A stretch of 57,178 bases of DNA from Nitrospinota bacterium (GTDB lineage Bacteria > Nitrospinota_A > UBA7883 > JACRGQ01), in assembly GCA_029881495.1 (NCBI GenBank), contig JAOUMJ010000005.1, positions 73,042 to 130,219 on the forward strand. The letters are read 5' to 3'. Under the pieces are notes generated by a model. It saw only the letters and a list, made by a program, of their open reading frames with translations. It was not told where the DNA came from and searched no databases. A program made the translations under genes and the position numbers. Positions 51,810 through 57,178 of the stretch are shown piece after piece (within the stretch, counting starts at the first letter, position 1; each line of letters opens with the position of its first letter).

Positions 51810-52958
51810 TTATCCAATTATGTCTAGATCTAAAATACCTTCAAACTTCAATTCAGCTCTTTCTATAATATCTCGAATATTTGCTTCATTCGGTTTACGT
51901 TTTTTTACCTCTTCAATGTCAACTTTTAAAGAAATATCTGAAGCCACATTTATATCAAAGTACTCTTGTACCTCAATTATGTGTTCCATTTGATCATCAC
52001 TTACAGATATCTTTTCAACTTTCTCATCACTCAATGTATAAAATTGGGATTTCAACAGGGTATAGTCGACCAAAGTTTCTGGCATGTCAAAAGTTATCGG
52101 AATACTTAAAAGACCATTACCGAAATAATTGGCATTGGTGGTATCAATTTCAATATTTATAGGATCCGGTATCATAGAAATAAGCGCATCGTTATTGTCA
52201 TTCGGAATAAGAGGGCTATGAATTTCCATCCAAGCTAACTCAGACAGAGAAAGGTTGGTGACTTTATCATTTAAAATAGAATCATTCTGCTTAAGAAAAT
52301 TCAAAATATTTTGATAGTAAGGAAGCTCATCAATTTTCTTCAGTATATCCTGGCAATTCTTATTACCAAGGAAAGCCTTTAAGGTATCGAATACCATTAT
52401 TGTCCCCTCACCGTTATTATCAACCATTTCTCTAAAAGGCTTATCTCTGCTGATAAAAACTAGATCGCCATATACTTTTCCTTTTAATTCTTCTAAAAAG
52501 TACCAAATAAAAGCATCGGGGAAATCAGCACGATTTTTGATTGATTTAAAAGGAGGGGAGCCATTGAAATATGCCGCGATAACATCATCCGCATAGGCGG
52601 TACTTGTTTTAGATACCGTAATGTTCAATTCTGCAATCAAGTCATCAAAATCTTTTACATATTTCTGATCGTTATAATTAGATATTTTATTAGAATTATT
52701 TACCCACAAGTCGAATTCTCTTTTAATGCTTGGGGATAACCGTAAAATATTTTCAGACTTTTTTACTAGTTTTTGAAAATCTTTTATGGTCGACCGGCAG
52801 GAATTTTGAATGGAGGTTGTGACTTCACGATACACCACATATGGTAGGTGTATCTTTATTTCTTGGTTTTGGGTTAGAGTTTTTAAGGCATTAAAAATAG
52901 ACGGACTGAAAAGAGTACCAGATATAATTTCAGAAGAATCGATAACAAGATAAATCAT
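51810..52958 (-). CDS. PIN-domain protein, 382 residues
   Basis: N-terminal PIN-like nuclease: VIDSSEIISG (first acidic), a helical middle, DFPDAFIWYFLEEL and LVFISRDKPFREM (further acidic residues), as in DUF4935-type proteins. The C-terminal 180 residues are unassigned. AT-rich relative to its neighbours and on the opposite strand, so likely cargo, perhaps defence or toxin. Confidence 0.7.
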   Translation of the reverse strand: MIYLVIDSSEIISGTLFSPSIFNALKTLTQNQEIKIHLPYVVYREVTTSIQNSCRSTIKDFQKLVKKSENILRLSPSIKREFDLWVNNSNKISNYNDQKYVKDFDDLIAELNITVSKTSTAYADDVIAAYFNGSPPFKSIKNRADFPDAFIWYFLEELKGKVYGDLVFISRDKPFREMVDNNGEGTIMVFDTLKAFLGNKNCQDILKKIDELPYYQNILNFLKQNDSILNDKVTNLSLSELAWMEIHSPLIPNDNNDALISMIPDPINIEIDTTNANYFGNGLLSIPITFDMPETLVDYTLLKSQFYTLSDEKVEKISVSDDQMEHIIEVQEYFDINVASDISLKVDIEEVKKRKPNEANIRDIIERAELKFEGILDLDIIG

Positions 52959-53049
52959 TTTATTGATTCTATACGAAATGACATACCTCGTCGAATTTTT
53001 ATTAACTCATGTAAAAAGCAAATACATTCTCACCTTATGAAATCCCATA

Positions 53050-53077
53050 AAAAGGGTACCCCCTTTGCGCATTAAGG
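53050..53077 (+). promoter_or_regulatory. GGGTACCC element upstream of the conjugation operon (copy 2)
   Basis: AAAAGGGTACCCCC then GCGCATTAAGG, about 38 nt before the first conjugation gene; a copy precedes the parM-like gene. Confidence 0.65.
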
Positions 53078-53114
53078 TTATGGAAGGTAATCGAATGCTG
53101 GAAAGGGGGAGAAT

Positions 53115-53852
53115 TTGAAGAAAAACCTGATTTTACTGATATTTGCCGGTTTATCAATTGGTATCGCGCTCAATACCGCAGAGGCGTGCGGGGAGTGCGG
53201 GGGATGCAATGAAGATGAATCGGGCGGGTTCGCCTGTGGCGAAAGCAATTCATCCTGTGACGGATCAGGTATCGAAGTAGTTGGATTGCCCGAAGTTCCA
53301 GATCGAAAATGGGCAACTCTTCAAAAGGTGCGATATCGATACCAGGGAAATCTACTTGCCGTACAAGATGGACAGTACCCAACGGATGTTATCTGTGAAA
53401 GATGTCCTTCACCGGTATCGCCGGAACTGGAACCCGTTATCACGGTACCTTTCAAAAACAGGATGTGCGAAGCTCCAGTCAGTTCATTTGAGCGAAAGCT
53501 TGTTGCAAAGATTTTCTTCCCTTCCGGTGAAATAGATCCCATCAATGAACAAAAAGACCTTCTATTGAAGGCTTTCCAGGTTCTGGATGGATATCCAATC
53601 AGAAATATTTCCGTTACGGGCCATGCATGTGAATATTCAGAAAATCTTCTTAACAGTCAATTATCAATTGAACGTGCCAGATCAATATCAAACATGTTAT
53701 GGAGCGAGGGTTTCCGTGTAGATCGTTTTTCAGGGAACGGATCGAACTTCCCTTTGACAGGGAAAGTTGAGGATGTCGAGTTAAACAGGCGGGTAGAGGT
53801 ATACGCCGAGATTTCTGATTTTAATTGCATAGGAGAAGATGATGGGAAATAG
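53115..53852 (+). CDS. Secreted OmpA-family domain protein
   Basis: Signal peptide (KKNLILLIFAGLSIGIALNTAEA), a cysteine-rich stretch (CGECGGCNEDESGGFACGESNSSCDG), then a C-terminal OmpA-like peptidoglycan-binding domain: IFFPSGEIDPIN...VTGHACEYSENLLNSQLSIERARSISNML...NRRVEVYAE. Probably anchors or supports the conjugation apparatus at the wall. TTG start with AGGGGGAG upstream. Overlaps the next gene by 14 nt. Confidence 0.82.
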   Translation: MKKNLILLIFAGLSIGIALNTAEACGECGGCNEDESGGFACGESNSSCDGSGIEVVGLPEVPDRKWATLQKVRYRYQGNLLAVQDGQYPTDVICERCPSPVSPELEPVITVPFKNRMCEAPVSSFERKLVAKIFFPSGEIDPINEQKDLLLKAFQVLDGYPIRNISVTGHACEYSENLLNSQLSIERARSISNMLWSEGFRVDRFSGNGSNFPLTGKVEDVELNRRVEVYAEISDFNCIGEDDGK

Positions 53853-54582
53853 GTTTAAGTCAGTTCTGGGAATTTTGTGTGTCGTTTCCATGCTGGCAAC
53901 CACTGGGAGCCAGGCATTCAGCCTTAAAGGGGATGCAAAAGATGCAAAGGTAAAAGAAAAGCTACAAAAAGAATTCGGTATTTCTTTCAGCAGCATCAAG
54001 GCGATGGAGATACCGGGACTTTTCGAAGTTGTGGCGGGACCTGAAATCTTTTATTACTTCGAAAAGACCGATTGGATATTTCAAGGGGCCATATACGACA
54101 AAGAAAACAACATAACAGAGAAACGCAAAGCAGAACTGGCAGCCGAGAAATTGAAAACCCTTCCGCTGGATAAGGCGATGAAAATCGGCAACGGTAAAAA
54201 TATAGTTGTTGAGTTTTCAGATCCTGACTGCCCCTACTGCAGGAAGGCGGCTGAATTTCTAGATGCAAGGAACGATGTTACTAGGTACGTTTTCTGGTCG
54301 CCTTTGCCGATCCATCCTGACGCACCTAAAAAAGCTGCATACATTCTATGTGAAAAGGATCAGGCGGCGGCATACACCCATGTGATCAAGGGGAATCTGG
54401 ATTCAATTGGCTACGGCATTGATAAAAGTTGCGAGGCCGATGCTGCCAAAATAGTTGATAGTCATTTGCAGGTAGCCGCTTCAATGGGGGTTCGGGGAAC
54501 TCCTGATTTCTATATCAATGGGGAACATGTGGTTGGAGCGAATATTAACAGGATTAAGGAGTTGTTAGATGAAAAGGAATGA
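53839..54582 (+). CDS. DsbC-like thiol-disulfide isomerase
   Basis: Signal peptide, DsbC-type N-terminal dimerisation region, then a thioredoxin fold with CPYC (FSDPDCPYCRKAAEFL) and GTPDFYINGEHVVG. Conjugation operons of F type often carry such a helper to fold cysteine-rich pilus or assembly proteins. ATGATG start. Confidence 0.9.
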   Translation: MMGNRFKSVLGILCVVSMLATTGSQAFSLKGDAKDAKVKEKLQKEFGISFSSIKAMEIPGLFEVVAGPEIFYYFEKTDWIFQGAIYDKENNITEKRKAELAAEKLKTLPLDKAMKIGNGKNIVVEFSDPDCPYCRKAAEFLDARNDVTRYVFWSPLPIHPDAPKKAAYILCEKDQAAAYTHVIKGNLDSIGYGIDKSCEADAAKIVDSHLQVAASMGVRGTPDFYINGEHVVGANINRIKELLDEKE

Positions 54583-54601
54583 TTTTAAAGGGAGTATTGC
54601 C

Positions 54602-54910
54602 ATGAACAGAACTGAAACATTCGGACTTTTCCTTTTAGCGTTTGTAGCTGTAATGCTTATTCCGGCTGTTCAGGATGTGTATGCGATAACCGCGCCAGCT
54701 ACGGGCACACCTGCCTATGACGTTTACGATCTGGCTGTAAACAAGTTTCTCAAAGGTGCGATTGGATTTTCAGTTGCATCAGGAATGATCGGTTACGCAG
54801 GATTCAAGGCGCTACAAAATGATGTGTTTGGAGCTATCGGCTCAGGTATTGGCGGCGGAATACTGCTCGGCGCTCCTTCAATAGTAGGATCTCTTGGGGC
54901 GCTGATTTAA
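54602..54910 (+). CDS. F-type conjugative pilin (TraA-like)
   Basis: 102 residues: signal segment TFGLFLLAFVAVMLIPAVQDVYA, then a small mature protein with two hydrophobic helices separated by a short loop (LKGAIGFSVASGMIGYAGF; AIGSGIGGGILLGAPSIVGSLGAL). Start at 54602 has AAAGGGAG 7 nt away; an upstream ATG at 54569 is inside the preceding gene. Position right before traL fits. Confidence 0.8.
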   Translation: MNRTETFGLFLLAFVAVMLIPAVQDVYAITAPATGTPAYDVYDLAVNKFLKGAIGFSVASGMIGYAGFKALQNDVFGAIGSGIGGGILLGAPSIVGSLGALI

Positions 54911-54913
54911 ATA

Positions 54914-55183
54914 ATGGAGCGAAAACGATTCCCGCAATATCTGAATTCGCCATTACAGGTCCTGTGGCTGGAATCTGACGAATTTGCGATTTTTTTAATA
55001 TGTCTGGTACTGACGATTACATGCGGTTGGAAATTCTTCATCCTTATGTTTGTTGTTCCATGGGTGTATTCAAAAGCAAAGAGAAAATACCCTAGAGGTT
55101 TCCTGAAGCACTGTCTCTGGTTTGCAGGTCTTGTGAAAATCAAAGGTTACCCGGAATATTTTGAAAAGATATTCAGTGAATAA
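54914..55183 (+). CDS. TraL-like pilus assembly protein
   Basis: 89 residues with RFPQYLNSPLQVLWLESDEFAIFLICLVLTITCGW and YPRGFLKHCLWFAGL, the TraL family pattern of two membrane helices and a YxRG...H motif. Sits 3 nt after the pilin gene. Confidence 0.85.
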   Translation: MERKRFPQYLNSPLQVLWLESDEFAIFLICLVLTITCGWKFFILMFVVPWVYSKAKRKYPRGFLKHCLWFAGLVKIKGYPEYFEKIFSE

Positions 55184-55186
55184 TTG

Positions 55187-55750
55187 ATGAGCTGGTTAAA
55201 CGTATTTCTGCAGAAAGAATCGAATCTCTTTGCTGAAAACAGGTTGTTAAAGTTCAGCGTCGCAGTAATGACTACAGCTTTGGTTTTAGCGATATATTTT
55301 GCGACAGATGCGGCCAGGCATCAGATAGTAGTCCTCGTTCCGCCAAGCGGGCCTTCCATGGAAGTATCTGGAGATACGGCATCGGAGATTTACCTGAAGC
55401 AGATTGTAAGGTACGCGAGTTCGCTTGCCCTGACATATAGCCCTATTACGGCAGAGTCTCAATTCGAGGAGTTGCTTGCTATGTATCATCCGAGTTATTT
55501 CGAGGAAGGGAAGACCAACTTCCTGAACATGCTGGAAGTGATTAAGGGATCTGATGTAAATACCGTTTTCTACATTACGAAAATGGAGGTGGAAAAAACA
55601 AGGGTAATCCTGTCTGGTCGTAAACTTCAAACAGCCAAAGGGATATCGATATTAGACGCGGAGAAAACTTATTACCTCTCATATGTAATTGAATCGGGCC
55701 GGTTTTGGATTACCGGTTTTGAAGAAAAGGTGGAGTCGGTTAATGGCTAG
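55187..55750 (+). CDS. TraE-like conjugal transfer protein
   Basis: 187 residues: N-terminal membrane helix (LLKFSVAVMTTALVLAIYFA) and a periplasmic VirB8-like domain ending SYVIESGRFWITGFEEKVES. TraE links inner-membrane and core complex. Stop overlaps the next start by 8 nt. Confidence 0.88.
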   Translation: MSWLNVFLQKESNLFAENRLLKFSVAVMTTALVLAIYFATDAARHQIVVLVPPSGPSMEVSGDTASEIYLKQIVRYASSLALTYSPITAESQFEELLAMYHPSYFEEGKTNFLNMLEVIKGSDVNTVFYITKMEVEKTRVILSGRKLQTAKGISILDAEKTYYLSYVIESGRFWITGFEEKVESVNG

Positions 55751-56540
55751 AAACAAAATATCCGCTTCAATTCTGTTTGTGACTGCATTGGTAATCTGCC
55801 AAAGCGTATATTCGATTGCCGCAGAAGATGGTATAGAGGCTCCTGATAATGGCATTACTCTTGTCAGGCCAGGTATTTTCACCCATGTTTCCATGTCTTC
55901 AACCGATAACAACAGAGTTGTCTGCAACGAAAATGTTGTTGATGTTGTCTTCTCATCTGAAAAAGGGAACGGGATCGATGTGAAGATAGTAAAGCAGAAC
56001 GCCTTTATCAAGTTCAGAGTGTTGTCCTCAAATGGGAAAAGGAAATACTCAAAAGAGCCTTCCGAGTTCTTTGTCTCATGCTCCAATGAAATATATACCC
56101 TCATAGGGCATCCTAAAAAGATTCCTTCACAGACGATCTATTTAAGTGAAGGGCAGGGGAAAGGGATGAAGGAGAACATAAAAGCGTTCAGCGGAATTCC
56201 TCTTGAGAAAAGCGTCGTAGAGATAATCAAGAAAACTATGATGGAAAACATACCTGAGAGCTGGGAGATTGTTAAAAAGGGTGAAAAGGTCCGGGTATTC
56301 CGGGATCTGGACACGGTTCTTACCAGAGTGATTCGAATCGAAGGAACCGGTCTGCAACTGAAGGAATACGGCTTCGCTATAAGAAGGAATGCTCAAGACG
56401 ATCTTGTGGTCAATCTTAAGGAATCGGATTTTCTAAACAGAAATATCACAGTAAAACCATTAGGGATCGCTCTTGACCAGCATGCATTGAAAAAAGGCGA
56501 ACATGGCCGCGCATTCATCGTAGAGAGAGTTCAGCGTTAA
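55743..56540 (+). CDS. TraK-like outer-core secretin-like protein
   Basis: Signal peptide (KISASILFVTALVICQSVYSIAA), then beta-rich VirB9-like sequence (RPGIFTHVSMSSTDNNRVVCNE; IYTLIGHPKKIPSQTIYL). 265 residues is typical of F-type TraK. Start chosen at the ATG at 55743, which gives a clean signal peptide; an earlier in-frame start would run through traE. Confidence 0.85.
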   Translation: MARNKISASILFVTALVICQSVYSIAAEDGIEAPDNGITLVRPGIFTHVSMSSTDNNRVVCNENVVDVVFSSEKGNGIDVKIVKQNAFIKFRVLSSNGKRKYSKEPSEFFVSCSNEIYTLIGHPKKIPSQTIYLSEGQGKGMKENIKAFSGIPLEKSVVEIIKKTMMENIPESWEIVKKGEKVRVFRDLDTVLTRVIRIEGTGLQLKEYGFAIRRNAQDDLVVNLKESDFLNRNITVKPLGIALDQHALKKGEHGRAFIVERVQR

Positions 56541-57178
56541 TGGACGGCGAAAATAAGAGTGGGAATTTCCTGGTTGAGAGTTTCTCGAAACTAAAACCTG
56601 AAGCCAAGAAGAAGGTTGTCTTCGCAATGCTTACAGGAATATTTCTAATTCTTGTCGGCCTGCTCTGGCAGGGGAGGTCTTCCGAGAATGTTGAAGCTAG
56701 CAAAAGTATTCCTGAAAAAACCAGAACCTTATCATTGGATCCTTTACTCCTCAATAAATCGATTTACGCAGAAGGGATAAAGGCCGATGAAAAGCAGAAC
56801 AGAGCCGTTGAAGATTTAAGAAAAGAGATGGCGGCCCGTGAGGAACGGCTTTACGCCCTGCTCGAAAAAAATAACAGTAAAACTTCTGGATCTGTTCAAG
56901 GCACAGGCGAAAAGAGTCTGGAAGGAACGGGCTTAAAGGGATTTCCGCCTCCAGTTGAGTCTCCCGTAAATCGAGGCACTAACCGAAAATACCAATCCCC
57001 GCAAGGCGGCAGAAACTCATTCAGCGAGCCTCCAACTGTCATAAGCGGGATAGGATATGTCTCATCACCCGACAGTCTCGCCGGAATTGCTAAGGAAGGA
57101 AATGATTCGGGTAAAAAAAAAGAAGAGACGATCTATCTTCCGCCAAGTTTCATGCAGGCAACACTTCTCTCTGGGATG
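56540..57178 (+). CDS. TraB-like conjugation core protein (3' end outside window)
   Basis: 213 residues before the edge. Short cytoplasmic start, one membrane helix (KKVVFAMLTGIFLILVGLLW), coiled region (ADEKQNRAVEDLRKEMAAREERLYALLEK), a proline/glycine-rich linker, then YLPPSFMQATLLSGM, the beginning of the VirB10-like barrel domain. This is the F-type TraB layout. Start overlaps the TraK stop. Confidence 0.85.
   Translation, partial: MDGENKSGNFLVESFSKLKPEAKKKVVFAMLTGIFLILVGLLWQGRSSENVEASKSIPEKTRTLSLDPLLLNKSIYAEGIKADEKQNRAVEDLRKEMAAREERLYALLEKNNSKTSGSVQGTGEKSLEGTGLKGFPPPVESPVNRGTNRKYQSPQGGRNSFSEPPTVISGIGYVSSPDSLAGIAKEGNDSGKKKEETIYLPPSFMQATLLSGM

Larger units (their letters stand above)
35216..57178. 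mobile_element. Integrative conjugative element in tRNA-Glu (left part)
   Basis: Bounded left by the tRNA-Glu fragment and integrase, and truncated by the window on the right. It holds excision and repression genes, a replication module, cargo including Hachiman defence, an actin-type partition pair and an F-type conjugation operon. The chromosome continues leftward from 35216, as the tRNA orientation predicts. Confidence 0.85.

Overview
The window reads as a chromosomal stretch of a Gram-negative, probably sulfur-metabolising bacterium, joined at about 35.2 kb to the left end of an integrated conjugative element (ICE) that runs off the right edge. Porins, lipoproteins, SPOR/FimV-type envelope proteins, periplasmic multihaem cytochrome and an F-type conjugation system all need two membranes. 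The lineage cannot be fixed from sequence alone; the style (radical-SAM-rich surface-glycan genes, DsrE/TusA/rhodanese sulfur relay, sigma-54 regulation) is like Nitrospinota/Nitrospirota or deltaproteobacterial relatives, which is only an impression.

Chromosome, 1-35.2 kb. (a) 1-8.9 kb: surface-glycan/lipid genes (GT2, radical SAM/SPASM, GT-C membrane transferase, UDP-galactopyranose-mutase-like flavoprotein, B12 radical SAM) interrupted by a thiosulfate-type YeeE/YedE transporter, a TusA sulfur carrier and a 43-aa membrane peptide. The first two genes carry in-frame insertions rich in palindromes. (b) 9.0-16.5 kb: a sulfur-handling block. On the minus strand lie a trihaem cytochrome, porin, membrane-anchored tandem rhodanese, DsrE-like, 55-aa and DsrE-like genes; on the plus strand are two secreted lipoproteins, one a tandem rhodanese and one with a CxxCH haem motif, and on the minus strand a 52-aa lipoprotein of the same style. 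(c) 16.5-24 kb: housekeeping genes (HMA protein, CCA/poly(A) nucleotidyltransferase, tRNA-Arg(CCG), EngB, DUF1015, FimV/SPOR protein, acyl-CoA thioesterase). (d) 24-34.9 kb: a sigma-54 activator with a degenerate receiver, two dyad-like sites, a textbook -24/-12 promoter and an operon of a 52-aa peptide, a lysine-2,3-aminomutase-like radical SAM enzyme, a secreted hyper-acidic peptide, two ATP-grasp ligases and a GNAT acetyltransferase. It faces a convergent operon of an ATP-grasp/M20 fusion, gamma-glutamyltransferase and N-formylglutamate amidohydrolase-like protein. I infer an undescribed system that makes and recycles an acylated, beta-amino-acid-containing small peptide.

Element, 35.2-57.2 kb. 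A 49-nt 3' piece of tRNA-Glu(CTC) marks the attachment site, next to a tyrosine integrase and an excisionase-like gene. Then come a control region (XRE repressor, HEPN-like and Sel1 proteins), a roughly 680-nt interval packed with nine strong helices and served by a consensus promoter (a candidate large ornate noncoding RNA), phage-like replication and accessory genes (replication initiator with an embedded HNH domain and internal palindromes, sigma-like protein, DUF5131, two PP-loop PAPS-reductase-like proteins), a scarred defence island carrying a complete Hachiman (HamAB) system, an actin-type (ParM-like) partition pair, a PIN-domain protein, and the start of an F-type type IV secretion operon (OmpA-like, DsbC, pilin, TraL, TraE, TraK, TraB).

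Most likely new biology: the structured RNA at 39.0-39.7 kb, which shares an 18-nt perfect match with the region upstream of the excisionase/integrase genes, and the sigma-54-controlled aminomutase/ATP-grasp cluster at 24-35 kb.
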